A stretch of 64,000 nucleotides of DNA from Ursus arctos (taxonomy: Eukaryota; Chordata; Mammalia; Carnivora; Ursidae): positions 744,001 to 808,000 of the forward strand of contig NW_026622897.1 of the NCBI RefSeq assembly GCF_023065955.2, written 5' to 3'. This document shows positions 34,632-45,439 of the stretch, piece after piece. Numbering within the stretch: position 1 is the stretch's first letter; the number at the start of each line of letters is the position of its first letter. Position numbers and translations under genes: made by a program. The notes under the pieces are model-generated. The model was given only the letters and a program-made list of their open reading frames with translations, was not told the origin of the DNA and ran no database searches.

Positions 34632-34795
34632 GCGCGCGGGGCGGGGCTTGGCCGGGCCGGCGGGGCGGGGCCGGCGCGCGGGGCGGGGCTTGGCCGGGAC
34701 GGCGGGGCGGGGCCGGCGCGCGGGGCGGAGCTTGGCCGGGACGGCGGGGCGGGGCTGGCGCGCGGGGCGGGGCTTGGCTGGGCCAGCGGCGGACT
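34632..34795. repeat. 42-bp GC-box tandem repeat in the promoter
   Basis: Nearly four copies of a 42-bp unit start at 34632, 34674, 34716 and 34758 (the last incomplete). Each contains GCGCGCGGGGCGGGGCTTGG and a second GGCGGGGCGGGG block, so every unit offers two to three Sp1/KLF-type GC boxes on the plus strand. Copies differ at a few positions only (for example GGGACGG versus GGGCCGG). The array lies about 230-395 bases upstream of the minus-strand start codon. G-runs of four occur repeatedly and could form G-quadruplexes. Confidence 0.9.
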
Positions 34796-34869
34796 CCAGC
34801 CCCCACCCCGGCGGCTCGCGCGGTTTCCTTTCTTCTCGGAAGCGGCAGTAGTGCGGTCTTGGAGCAGGG

Positions 34870-34910
34870 TCTCGCGACCCCGGACGTGCTGGGCTTCGCT
34901 GGGCCCGGAA
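34870..34910. promoter_or_regulatory. TCTCGCGA motif with nearby ETS-type site
   Basis: TCTCGCGA at 34870-34877 is a known CpG-island promoter motif. CCGGAAG at 34904-34910 is a typical ETS/GABP core. The two sit about 30 bases apart at the outer edge of the CpG island, which is a usual arrangement in housekeeping promoters. Their role here is inferred. Confidence 0.4.
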
Positions 34911-34990
34911 GGAAGTCTTTGATCTGCGCGGGTGGGGTCCGGGCTGGGAGGAGCGGAACTCGGGTGGGCGGACTCCCGCAGGGGTCGTGG

Positions 34991-36690
34991 ACCGTGGGAT
35001 CTTTCTTTTCGGGTAACCCCGCCTGACTTGGGGGTGCTGTACAAAGTCACTGTTCAGAGGCATGCACGAAGCGGCCGTGATCTCTACACGCGTGGGCCCC
35101 TCTTTTCCAGAGTCCGCCTTCCGCCACGTGGCTTTCAGGAAAGACCTGCGTTACTACCTGTTTTCCCGACAAATCCCAAGAGGGGTTTGCTTTTAGGGAA
35201 AAAAGCCATCATGGGGCTCATGTAGGTCTTTACTTAAAAGTGTGGGAAGGCGAACTGCGGGGAAGAGGGGAGACTCTTCCCTCGACCGCAGTTCAGCTTT
35301 ATAGGAACGATCTCCTCTCGGGTGGGGGCACCTGTACCCCACATCGTCCCTCATCATCTTGCCCCGGTTCCCGGTACGTCGGGGTAGAATGCACTCTGTG
35401 CCTAAAGAGAGGCGTGCGGGGCGCAGGGGTGTAGGGGCCGCAAGCGTGCGTAGCACGTGTGGCAGTGAGGCCCACCCATACCTATCCAACCTCTTACCTC
35501 GCCTCCCGCTGTCTGCTGTCCCAATTCAGATGGAAAAACCTGTTGTGAAGGGTTTTTGGTCCAGCCCGTCCTAAGCCCTCAGAGCCAATTCTACTCACTT
35601 GTCTTGACTTGCAATGCTTCCTAAGTCTGCATGTTGTTCTTGCTAAGAACCCATAGCTGCTGCAGGAGAGGGACCAAGAGTCCTGCTTTGGGTGGAAGAC
35701 AGAAGAATCCAGGGCACTTAAAATCGCTGTGAATCCCCAGCCTGCAACCCTCTGCATGTGGCAGATCTTTGACATCTAACCCAGATTTCTTGACATAAAG
35801 GCCACATCATTTTAGTTAAATCCCCAAAACTGTGTTAGAGCAGATAGGACTTTTTGATCTCAGGTTAAGTCCATCAATATGGACATGACTGCTCATAGAG
35901 ATTAAATGGGGCAATCCGGCCTAAGTTCACAGATCTCCATCTGTTGATTCAAGCAAACCAGCAAACACTCCCCTGGCATCCACCCCTGGCAAAAATGCAA
36001 ACACTGCACATTTAGCTTTTGGTTACGCAACTGGGGAATCTGGTTTAGGAATAAATTGTTCTGGTGACTGTCCAGCCCATCAACCAAGCATTTCACAGCC
36101 CGAGTTCAACCTGCCTTTCCAGCCTTCGGAAAGGTTCGGCCGCCCATGGGCAAGGGTGCTTTCTGGTTCCTGGGCATTTGTGTACATTGTTCTCTGCTTC
36201 TGAAATGCCCTTCTCTTGTTCTTTTGGCCAACTTACCTCAAATGCTTCCTTTAAGGCTCGATATACGTGTACCTGGGAGTTTGGGGTGAAGTATAAGATA
36301 CCTCCAGAAGAGAAATGAGAAAGTAGGGAAGACATGAAGTCCACTTGACGTGTTCTCCTGGGATGCCCTTCGACTTTGTCTGTTGTCTAATTTCCACACC
36401 ACCGGCTTTGCTTGCATAGTAACAGCACAGAACTGGGGGTCAGACCACAGTTTCCTCCAGTCTGAGGAGGGGGCAGTGGAAGGGGCAAGGGACTGTGTCG
36501 TTCCTGCACTCTTACAAAGTCTTAGGGGAGGTCTGGACTCCCTGGGGGAAGATCTAGCCCCAGTGTCACGTCAGGCTCTGCCCCCATCACTGGACCACCA
36601 CCTGACTTTGGGGCCGTGAGAAGTTAAAAGAACGCCGCAGGAGCCCTTGGCAGTCTGCCTCTCCCCTCCTTTTCCCACCTGATGTCTGGA
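34991..36690. other. Upstream flank, no recognised gene or repeat
   Basis: G+C falls after 35000. I see no coding exon, RNA gene or named repeat. Short open frames occur on both strands without domains. Confidence 0.4.
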
Positions 36691-36699
36691 TCCCTCTCT

Positions 36700-37210
36700 G
36701 TAACCTCACTGGACTCCTCCAAGTTCTGCAAACATTCCAGAGCCTTCCATGCTGCTGTGTTTGCTCCTGCTCTTCCCTTTGCCAGGATGCCTCCTGACCT
36801 TCTCTCCTGGGCAGTTCTCACTCATTTCTCAAGATTCCTTCCTATCTCACCCTCTCCCCAGACATCAGGAAGATTTAAGGGCCCTGATCCCCTGCTCATA
36901 CTTTGATCATTTGGTCACAGCATCCAGCCAGCACGATCTTTCTAAAATAGAAGCCACATCATCCTATTCCCCTGCCACTTTCCAGGGTCCAGAATCACGG
37001 CCCTACACAACATTGTCTCTGGGGCTCTTCCAGCCCTGTTTTCTACCTTCTCCCCTTTACTTACTCAGCCGCAGCCTACTTCTACTTTTTTGGAAATGCC
37101 AAATCAGTTCCCACCCCGGAGCCTTTGTGCTGGCTGCCCCCTTGAGCCACTTAGGTGTCTGCTCATCTCAGAAAAGTTTTTCTTGGATATCCACCCCACA
37201 GTTTCATGTG
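36700..37210 (-). repeat. L2 LINE fragments
   Basis: Two neighbouring stretches resemble reverse-complement L2: GCTCCTGCTCTTCCCTTTGCCAGGATGCC, and AATAGAAGCCACATCATCC with GAGCCTTTGTGCTGGCTGCC. A 299-codon plus-strand frame at 36749-37648 runs through this region; it contains no known domain and is an artefact of pyrimidine-rich repeat sequence. Confidence 0.6.
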
Positions 37211-38265
37211 TCTCTGCAGCATCTAGCACTATCCACCATTATGCTCCTTTGTATGCTTATTGTTAGTCTCTCCCTCGAGGATGCACGCTCCATAGAACCA
37301 GAGACTATCTCTGAAGGCACATTTCTGATTTCGCTCCTGTCACATATCACTGTAATACAGTGGACACTGGTCATATTTGTGGCCACTCATCACCTTTTGA
37401 ATAGTTTGCCTTCCTTTAGATGTCAAATCCCCAGCCTCCTTTGCAGCTGGGCTCAAGAATGTGACCTAGGCCCTGCCAGCCTGGCTTGTCCGTGGGAAAC
37501 TGACATGCAGGTTGGAGCAGCCCGAGGACACAGGCCCCGCCAGGAGCTGCCAGCGTTGCCAATGTGGATAGCAGCGGAGGGGCCTGGCTTTGCTGGCGGT
37601 GCTCACGGCAACAGCAGTTTCTCAGTGGAGGTGAGATTGGGTTTCTGATACAGACGTGGCATTGGCTGGGAGCTGCAGTGTAGAAAGTTTCTCAGTGGAC
37701 TTGTTGTGCAGGGTTTGGGGCTTAGCCTCAGTCATGATTCTCTACAGCTTCTAACGATCCCGAGAGCTTCCCAGTATCTTCAGCATCCTCCTTCTCTGCT
37801 CCATCAGCAACACTCAACTTTTCTTCCCCCAGCTAAGGACCCTGACTCTATACAGTTGGATAGGTCTTCTCCCCCAAAGGCTATCATCTCCATCATCTGC
37901 TTTGTCAACTACTGAGAGCTTACGACGCGATGGACAGTGCCCTAGCGGAGTTTACAGCCTAGCGGCACGTGCACAGACGCCATCTGGTTGCTGACACAGA
38001 GTGGTGGACGCTACCATGTGATCATGGAAAAGCACACGTTGGGGCAAGGGTCTGTGTCTTCACATCTGTGCCTGAGAGTCCAGCGCACTTCCCATCATAG
38101 CGACGGCGTTCCGTGTATACGTGTAGAATCAAGGTTGGGTGGACGTAAACAGAGCGAAGCTCGGGTACCTTTCTCCCTCAGGGATCCTGTTCTTCGTCCA
38201 TTCTATACTTCCCATACGTCTGTGTCTTAGACCGAAGGTCACCTGAGCATGACGCAGAGACTGGA
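37211..38265. other. No recognised gene
   Basis: No domain-bearing frame, RNA gene or named repeat identified. Confidence 0.35.
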
Positions 38266-38400
38266 ACCATCATTCATGCACTCAGTCGGTATCCAAAAAT
38301 TTACTGAACACGTGTCGTACACCAGGCACGGTGCGAGGTGCTAGGAAATAGCAAATACACAGACCTACCTACTCATAAAATGATAGACCCAGTGAGTGGT
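38266..38400 (+). repeat. L2 fragment
   Basis: TTCATGCACTCAGTCGGTATCC, TTACTGAACACGTGTCGTAC and ACCAGGCACGGTGCGAGGTGCTAGG match 'tttattgagcacctactatgtgccaggcactgtgctaggtgc'. The CpG pairs in this old repeat are notable. Confidence 0.7.
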
Positions 38401-39004
38401 TCAAAAGTGAGTTGGTTTTGAGAGAAGGGTGGAAGCTGCTTCTGTTATGACCGTGCAGAAGGTACAGAGGTTTCGTGTTATCGCTGAAACTTGCTTATAT
38501 CCCACAGTAAGTTTTTATTCATCAAAAGAAAAAGGTGATGTGCACAGGTAAGGACCTCTAGCGACGTATAAACCAGTCTGTTGATAAATCAGTATTGCAT
38601 GAGGAACGAATCAGAATTCGCCGGACTTTGAGACTCGGAGGGAGCCGCAAATATGACAAGGCAGTGGAAGGAGATAACACGAGTGTGAGAGGGCCCGCGG
38701 CCATTTCCCTGTTCCTGCCAACTTCCCGTCAGTTTCCATGTTAGCAGGTGGACAGCAGTTGTACACTGTGGTCAAGTCTTCACAGTGAAGTCGGATCCAC
38801 TGGGCCCTCCCTGTTCTGTACCTCTGCTCCGTCTCTCTGTGTCCTGGACCCCCTGCTTCTCTCACGCCTTCTTCATCCCTCCGCTTCCAGTTTTTCCTTC
38901 TTGTTTCTCCCCTCAGAGTACCATTAACCCAGAAAGATCTCCTGGGTATCGATTTTGTATCCGTGCTCTGCAGGATTCTCGCATTAATGCAAGAGAAACA
39001 GCAG
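38401..39004. other. No recognised gene
   Basis: Nothing identified besides a CT-rich stretch at 38800-38920. Confidence 0.35.
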
Positions 39005-39205
39005 AAATACAACACGCCAGGGCGCCTGGGTGGCTCAGCCGGTGAGCATCTGCGTTCGGCTTAGGTCCTGATCCCAGGTCCCTGCTCGGCGGGAAGCCCG
39101 CTTCTCCCTCTCCCACTCCCCTTGCTTGTGTTCCCTCTCTTGCTGTCTCTCCCTGTGTCAAATAAATAAATAAAATCTTAAATAAAAAAAAAATACAATA
39201 CGCCA
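39005..39205 (+). mobile_element. Carnivore SINE (SINEC) with 15-bp target-site duplication
   Basis: The SINE runs 39020-39190. It begins GGGCGCCTGGGTGGCTCAGC and ends in AAATAAATAAATAAAATCTT plus an A-run. Flanking copies of AAATACAACACGCCA (39005-39019) and AAATACAATACGCCA (39191-39205) differ at one base, a C-to-T change. This marks a fairly recent L1-mediated insertion. Confidence 0.93.
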
Positions 39206-40014
39206 AACACAGGTAAAGGTGAAGATTCAACACCCGGAGAACAATGAACTCCTACATAATTGGATTGTCCTCTCCAAACATGGAGGTCAGACTAGAAAGA
39301 GTTCCAGGTGGACAACAGTTTTTAAGGAATGACTTCTCAAAAAGGGAGTGGGGAGCTGTGTCTGAGTCCAGAGGATTTGGCTGGGGGAGAGGTGGCAGTG
39401 GTGAGTTTCCCGTGTGTGATCGGAGCAGGATTACATGGTACCTGGAGGACGGGAAGAAGATGGGATCCGGGCTCAGAGGCTTCAGGCGGTGGGCGCAGGG
39501 GAGGCTCGTGGGCTCTTCCAGTGTCAATCCCAGGTTGCTCATGAGCTCCTGCTGGGACTCTCGGCTCCTCTCTGGACGAGGCTCCAGGGATTCAGCTCAC
39601 CTTCAGTCAAAGTCCCTGACTGCTACCTACCCCATTCTCCACTGTTCTCGCTTCCTCGCCCTTCACATGGACGCGGCTCCAGTCCCCGCCATTCTTCTAG
39701 CTGCCCCGGAGCACAAGCACTTCCTGTAGCACGACTTCCATTGCTGATCATGATGAAGAAATTGACAAAAGATAAAATAGCTCTTACGAGGAAGTTAAAA
39801 GAATATCTGAAGTAAAGTTCTCACAGTCTTGATCTTGCTCAGTATTTCCTGCCTCCCATCTGGGAAATGGAGGACTGGGGCTTACCATCCATTCACTCAA
39901 CCAAAGTTGGAGCCTTTGAAAACACACACAGCCCCGCGGGGACGCGCCAGAAATCTGTGCTCTGCCGAGGAACACCAGCAGGGCGATGCAGAACGGCTGG
40001 GTGGGTATTCAGAA
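39206..40014. other. No recognised gene
   Basis: A 161-codon plus-strand frame at 39244-39729 has no recognisable domain and overlaps other frames of similar length. It is not called. Confidence 0.35.
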
Positions 40015-40345
40015 TAAGTAGTCAGGGAAGTCTTCTCTAAGGAGGTAACGGTGACACTTAAAGACACGGAGCCATGTGAAAAAACCAGGGGAAGTACAGC
40101 TCAACCAAGCCTGGTGTGTTGGGGGACCAGAAAGGAAGCCGCTGTGGCGGAAGCTTAGTGAGTAAGGGCAGAGAGGGACAGGATGAGGTTTGGGGGTTTT
40201 CAGGTGAGGAGTTTGGATTTTAATTTAAGTACGATGGAAAGCCATTTGAGACCTGGCAAAGGGACATGTTATGATTTGTATATTTAGAGAGGGTCACACC
40301 AGCGACTCTAGAGGAACAAGGGTAGAAACGGGGTTCTGGTTAGGA
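40015..40345 (+). repeat. L2 LINE fragment
   Basis: AGTCTTCTCTAAGGAGGTAACGGTGACACTTAAA, then AGGTGAGGAGTTTGGATTTTAATTTAAGTACGATGGAAAGCCATTTGAG, follows the plus-strand L2 order ('ctctgaggaggtgacatttgag ... tttggattttattctaagtgcaatgggaagccattg'). Confidence 0.8.
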
Positions 40346-41810
40346 GGCTACTGTTGTGGTGTCTTGAACTGGGGTGGATGCGGTGACCACAGAAGCGGCG
40401 AATGGGTTTGGGGTGTGGATTGGGTGTGGAGTCAATGAATGTGGTGTTGAGGGAAAGAAATAAGGCTGACCCCCGGGTTTGTGGCGTGAGCAACTGGGCG
40501 GGGGGTAGCTCCACACCCCCTAGCCTGGAATACACACACACACTGTCTGAAGTCTGTCCCTCCGTCCCTCTGTCCCTCTGTCATTTCTGGGTCCCTCACA
40601 GCAGCCTCCCTCCAGAGCGCTTGCAGAGAGCGCCACAGGAGAACCAAATGTCTTGATGATATTCCGTCGGTGTCTACATGGGTCAAGGGGGGTCCCTGAG
40701 CGACACTGGGGGTTACCTACATCCCTCTCGCCCCGGAGTAGTGTGCTTGGGGTATCACCTGGACTGAGAGAAGAAACAAGAAATATTATTGAAGAGACGA
40801 AACTGTGTTTTGGAGGGTCATTGGAGTGTTGGGGAAATAAAACGGATTCCAACAAAAGACCCCTTGGTGTGAGTGTAGAAGAGAAAGAGAACATGATCTC
40901 AATATTGGGGAAGCGTTACCAGCGATAACATAGATATAAGCTAAAAATGACTACAAAGTCTGGAGAGACTTTCACACAAATTTATACAGAACATAGAAGA
41001 GAGAAAAATGAAACTTATGTCTGTGGGAGACAAGGGGTGTGCCTTGTGATGGTCTCATTATACCGTGCGAGACAGACCTCTGAGCGGACTGCAGAGTAGG
41101 TGTTTACAGTTTCAAGGGTCAGGAGACCAGGGCTTTGCTTGGTGAGATCAAAAGGTCAGACTGTTTCTATCAGGTCTGCTGTGTTCTCAAGGTGGACACC
41201 CCGAGAAGAGGGCAGCAGGTAGGCAGTGACCTCCTTCCTCAAAGAAAATTCATCATCTTACCTTTACAACGAGCCACATAATTTTTCCAAAGACCTTTCA
41301 CATAGCACACCCTACATAAATGTTTGATAATTCTATCATGTAATGAGAAGAAAAGTAAGGATAATACATTATAGGCATTTGTGACTTCTCCCTGTCCCTC
41401 CCCCACTGCCCCCCCTCGGTCCTCACTCCTGTGTCTCCTTCTGAGAGATGGGCTGAGTCAGCCACCTCCATTCCCGGGCTCTCATAATGCAGAATGAATG
41501 GCCCAGGAGAGCAGGACTGAGCCGAAGAAGCAAGAATGCGTGCCAAGAGGACGCAAAGGGCTGTCATTATTGCCGAGAAGGAAGAAGCAATGGAAAGTGA
41601 AGGAAGGGGAAAGAAAAGCAAGACCAAGAACCACAAAGGACCAAGTTCAGAGAGAATTTTTGGTGATAATTTTGCGACTGGGGCTTTGAGCCCCCTGTGA
41701 ACTTGAGACTTGGAGAGAGGGAGATGGGGTCTGAGGGGAGAAGTGTTATTCGGAGCAATGTGTTGAATCCCATTCATTATTCTTCAAGTTAGGCAAAGAT
41801 TTACATGTTG
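40346..41810. other. No recognised gene
   Basis: No gene or named repeat. A short CTCTGTCCCTCTGTC-type run is at about 40562-40582. The 159-codon minus-strand frame at 41298-41777 lacks a domain. Confidence 0.35.
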
Positions 41811-41811
41811 C

Positions 41812-42004
41812 TTAAAAATTAATTTATTTTAGAAAGAGAGAGAGAGTGTGTGCATGAGTAGGGGGAGGGGAAGAGGGACAGGGAGAGAGAGAACCTCAAG
41901 GACACTCCCCACAGGTGGGGGCTCAATCTCACGACCCTGAGATCACAACCTGAGCCAACATCAAAAGTCGGACGCCCAACTGACGGAGCCGTCCAGTTGT
42001 CCCT
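41812..42004 (-). mobile_element. SINEC, older diverged copy
   Basis: The minus strand shows the SINE head (from GGACAACTGGACGGCTCCGT near 42003), the GATCTCAGGGTCGTGAGATT-type block and the CT-rich body, seen on the plus strand as GAGAGAGAGAG. It is more diverged than the SINEs at 8.0 and 23.9 kb. Confidence 0.85.
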
Positions 42005-42855
42005 CAGATGACATTTAAGTGGCCTTTGTTTGCTGAACTAATTTCTTAATGTGGAATGGGCCTGGGTTGGGTTAGCCCTTATTAGAGACTCAGAGGAGTG
42101 TTAACTTTGAAGGTGAAATGAACTCAGTAAAAATCATCCAAAAGTTCTTTGCTGAGCTCCTCCTGTAATTGCAGCGTGGAGGAAGGAACAAAACAGTGTA
42201 AGATGTAGCCAGCTAAGTAATAACATACCACAAAAGGGATGTGTGAGACAATGAGGGTTGCTGAGATGGGAGGAGGAAACACCAGTGGTATGGTGGGCCC
42301 TTTTCTAGAACTGAATACCTATTTTTCCTTATTCTATTTTTCAAGCTTGCTTCCCCAAAATTGTAATAATTCTCTTAAACTTTAAGAGTCTGCAATTCCA
42401 ACCATATATATCAAACAAAAACACCATTCTTAGGAAAAAAAAAAAAGCTTGGGGGAAAAAGTACTCAGGCTTTAATAGTTATTTTTCTAGGTGACTCTTC
42501 TTTTTTTTTTCCTTTCCACCTTTGTGAATTTGCAAATTTTTCTAAAATGAATATTTATTGCATTTAAAGTAATATTTTTAAGCCCTATTTTAGAACTGTA
42601 AGTGTAATAATGATAAAAAGTGTGTCTACGACTACTCTACAATTAGGTAGTATGCAAAGACAAGCATGATTTAATCTCTCGGAGCTCACACCTGAGGAAG
42701 AAAAGAATAAAACAAAATTCTCTCTATGATGAATGAGCAGAATCCAGAACTCGTTCAGCCTCTTTCCCCAGGTACATCAGGAAGTCTCTTCACAGTGGTC
42801 CGGTCTCTGTGCAGACGTGGCTGCCATTTTTCTGATCATCTGACCTCTCTCTCCA
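42005..42855. other. AT-rich sequence, no recognised gene
   Basis: Contains A- and T-runs (about 42438-42448 and 42502-42511). No gene seen. Confidence 0.35.
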
Positions 42856-43000
42856 TGGGGTTAACTTTGGATAGAGGGCTGTCTGGGGACTCAAGATACT
42901 TGCTTGTGGTGTCAGCTCTGCAGCTGACTTTCTGTGGATATGCAAGTTATCTAACCAGTTTTACCCTTGATTTCTTCACCTTAAAAATGAGGGATTTACA
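42856..43000 (+). repeat. MIR SINE fragment
   Basis: TGTGGTGTCAGCTCTGCAGCTGACTTTCTG, AAGTTATCTAACCAGTTTTACCC and TTCTTCACCTTAAAAATGAGGGAT are MIR text on the plus strand. Confidence 0.65.
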
Positions 43001-43004
43001 TGTG

Positions 43005-43238
43005 TTCCTGGTGGGAATGTAAAATGGTGCCAGTGGTGTGGGAAACAGATTGGTGGTTCCTCAAAGAGTCAAATATAGAATTATCCTATTACCCAACAAT
43101 TTTACTCCTAGGTATAGACTCAAGGAATACAAAATGGACTCAGATATTTCTAAGCCAATACTCATAGCATTTTCCACAGTATTGAAAAGTGGAAACAACC
43201 CATCTATAGAGAAACACATAAATGTGTTAGACGCAGAG
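43005..43238 (+). repeat. Old L1, 3' ORF2 piece (left half)
   Basis: GGTGGGAATGTAAAATGGTG, CAGATTGGTGGTTCCTCAAAG, ACCCAACAATTTTACTCCTAGG and GTGGAAACAACCCATCTATAG are L1 ORF2 3' text. The same element continues at 44069 after two insertions. Confidence 0.85.
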
Positions 43239-43965
43239 AAACCGTTCGACACCAACAAGCACGCTCAGACACCAGCTGGGTGTCCTACAACTTAATTCAC
43301 TTCTGACACCATCTATCCGGAGAGGGGTTCAGTCCTCCACCCCCACCGCCAACAATCACACACTTCAGAGGTCACCTGCCGGTCACCCAGTTAGCTGTGC
43401 TTCTGACCGACTGGCTATAAATCAGAGGTTCCCGTGCACTGTCCTTGGGTTTGATTAATCAGCTAGAGCGGCTCACAGAACTCAGAGAAACATTTTACTC
43501 GTGGGCTTCCTGGCGTATTGTGAAAGGATATAACTCGGAATCAGGAGGAGTGGGGTAAGGGCACGGAGCTCCGCGCTCTCCAGGGCACCACTGTCCCCCA
43601 GGTCTGCACAGGTCACGCTGCGTGCTCGCTGAACCACGTCCTCTTCGGTTATTTACAGGCGCTTCATTACAGAGGCACGGCTGACTTAATCAGGGGCTTC
43701 CGGCGAGCTTTCTTACCCACAGCCCCTCTCTCCTCCCTGGAGGTCAGGGGGTGGGACTGCAAGGTCCAGCCCAAAATCACCTGGTTGGGTCCCCTGGCAA
43801 CCAGTTCTCGCCCTCAGGTGATGAGGGGCTTTCCAAAAACCACCTCATTAACGTAACAAAAGACACCGTGACCTTTCTCAGAGCCTGGGAAATTCTGAGG
43901 GTTTAGAAGCTCTCATGCTGGAAAGGGAAATGAGGACCAAATATACGTTTCTTATTATAAACCGT
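43239..43965 (+). repeat. Unnamed ancient dispersed repeat, copy B
   Basis: Best-preserved of the three copies. It starts near GGGTGTCCTACAACTTAATTC, shares CTAGAGCGGCTCACAGAACTC at 43463 with copy A exactly, and has CACCTCATTAACGTAACAAAAGACACC at 43841. It sits inside an L1, splitting it into 43005-43238 and 44069-44425, so it was itself mobile and is younger than that L1. No coding frame is seen. It could be an LTR or a non-autonomous DNA element. Confidence 0.65.
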
Positions 43966-43973
43966 ACTGCCCG

Positions 43974-44068
43974 GGGCACCTGGCAGGCTCAGTCGCTGGA
44001 GTGTGTGACTCTTGATCTTGGGGTCATGAGTTCAAGCCCCACGTTGGGCATGGAGCCTCCTTAAAAAA
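43974..44068 (+). mobile_element. Short SINEC-type element
   Basis: GGGGCACCTGGCAGGCTCAG, GACTCTTGATCTTGGGGTCATGAGTTCAAGCCCCA and a short AAAAAAAT tail form the tRNA-like head of an older carnivore SINE without the full CT-rich body. Confidence 0.85.
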
Positions 44069-44425
44069 ATATCAGAGCACACAGCATACAGTGGAATATT
44101 CTTCTGCCTGGGAAGGGCCTGAAGTTCTGATGACGCTACGGTGTGGACGGACTGTGGAAACATCACGCTGAACAAAATAAGCTAGACAGAAAAGGCGAAC
44201 AGCAGGTGATTCCCTCCGTCAGGGTGCCTAGCGCAGGCAGAAGCAGAGAGACGGAACCGGCTGGAGGTTTCCAGGGGCTGGTGGTTGGCCGAGGGCGCGT
44301 TATTGTTTAAGGAGTGCAGAGTTTCTGTTGGGCAATAAAAATGTTGGTAATAGCTCGTAGTGCTGGTCTGTACAACACTGAGTGTAATTAATGCCTGTGC
44401 ACATGTAACATTATTATTGTTTTGT
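44069..44425 (+). repeat. Old L1, 3' end (right half)
   Basis: CAGTGGAATATTCTTCTGCC, CTGAACAAAATAAGCTAGACAGAAAAGG, GAGGTTTCCAGGGGCTGGTG and CGTTATTGTTTAAGGAGTGCAGAGTTTC are the ORF2 end and 3' UTR of an L1ME-like element. They continue the piece at 43005-43238. Confidence 0.82.
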
Positions 44426-44427
44426 TT

Positions 44428-44585
44428 CTTCAAGATTTTATTTGTTTATTCGAGGGAGAGATTGAGAGAGGGCGGTGGAAGGGTAGAAGGACAAGCAGAC
44501 TCCCCGTGGAGCACGGAGCCCGACGCAGAGCTCAGATCACGATTGAAGGCAGACGCCTAACTGACCAGGCCACCCAGGCGCCCCT
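44428..44585 (-). mobile_element. Carnivore SINE (SINEC)
   Basis: Reverse-complement head GGGGCGCCTGGGTGGCCTGG at 44585 downwards, CT-rich body as GAGAGATTGAGAGAGGG, and an A-rich tail seen as TTCAAGATTTTATTTG. Confidence 0.87.
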
Positions 44586-45439
44586 AGTGAGATATTTCTA
44601 AACTGTCTTCGAACTCCAATGTTCTGGAATACCATGGCCAAAGGGCTGATGCAAGAAGCGTGAACTGACGTGGGTCATGAAGGAGGTGTTGGAATTAGTC
44701 CCCTAGAACTCCGCAAAGACAGTAAATCCCAAATATGGCAAGTGGACATCCAGCTGGCCAAATCCTGCTGGGAGATGGGTCTCCTTTGGCATTTGCAATT
44801 TACCAACATAGCACGTAAGGTTTTAAATACTTAGTTGTTAAAATGTAAACCTGGGGGTATTGCAATGAAACATTCTGATGTCTGATTTCTCCTGAAATAC
44901 TGAAAGATCCAGCAGTACTGGATCCATCCCTCAAACTAAGTGGAGATATGGAAGAGCGGCTCGCTGTGGGCAGGACGCACCTGCAAACAGCCCCCACGCT
45001 TACTGTCTGTGCCCAGCTGGCCTCGTTCATCTCTCTGACTCGGTTTCTTGCCTGTCCCGTGGCATCTGAATCCGTGGCCCCTCGCATAAATCGATGATTG
45101 GGTGAATTTCTGAGAGCCCTATGCCTGGGTTGTCAATTTTTTAAAAGCAAAGTGTCAGAGAAATTTCTTTTTCCTTTAGTTCCTTTCTTGCCTCATCTAC
45201 AACACGGACGGGGCTGCGCTGGGCGACCGCACAGGATGTCAGGTTTCCGTAACTGACACAGATGTCTGTGAATAATTTTGTGAGCACAGAGTTCTAAAGA
45301 CTCCTTGAAATAAAGAGATTAACTGTGCATGCAGTCTGCAGTTGGACCGCTGCTCCCAGGAATGCTCAAGCATTTTACAACTTTGAAAAGCCTCTACTTT
45401 GGACTGGGTTTATTTTCTATTTCAAAAAGACTCATAAGT
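44586..45439. other. No recognised gene
   Basis: No repeat or gene identified with confidence. Short frames only. Confidence 0.35.

Larger units (their letters stand above)
33745..34990. promoter_or_regulatory. CpG island promoter region
   Basis: About 1.2 kb of very high G+C with undiminished CpG density, bounded by ordinary DNA on both sides. It contains the minus-strand first exon, a tandem array of GC boxes, one TCTCGCGA motif and an ETS-type CCGGAAG. There is no canonical TATA box. It looks like a dispersed-start, broadly expressed promoter. Whether it is bidirectional cannot be told, as no plus-strand exon is convincing. Confidence 0.85.

Noticed and set aside
34402..34806. In-frame N-terminal extension upstream of the start at 34401
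   Set aside because: The frame is open only because the 42-bp GC repeat is a multiple of three; the translation is a Pro/Ala/Arg repeat, and the 34401 ATG has strong context right before the hydrophobic segment.
33867..34922. 351-codon plus-strand open frame across the CpG island
   Set aside because: It is antisense to the better-supported first exon, is composed of Arg/Gly/Pro/Ala low-complexity text from GC-rich repeats, and shows no domain or hydrophobic segment.
36749..37648. 299-codon plus-strand open frame with hydrophobic stretches
   Set aside because: It runs through L2 LINE remnants in pyrimidine-rich sequence, which yields Leu/Ser/Pro-rich text. No family match or splice context.
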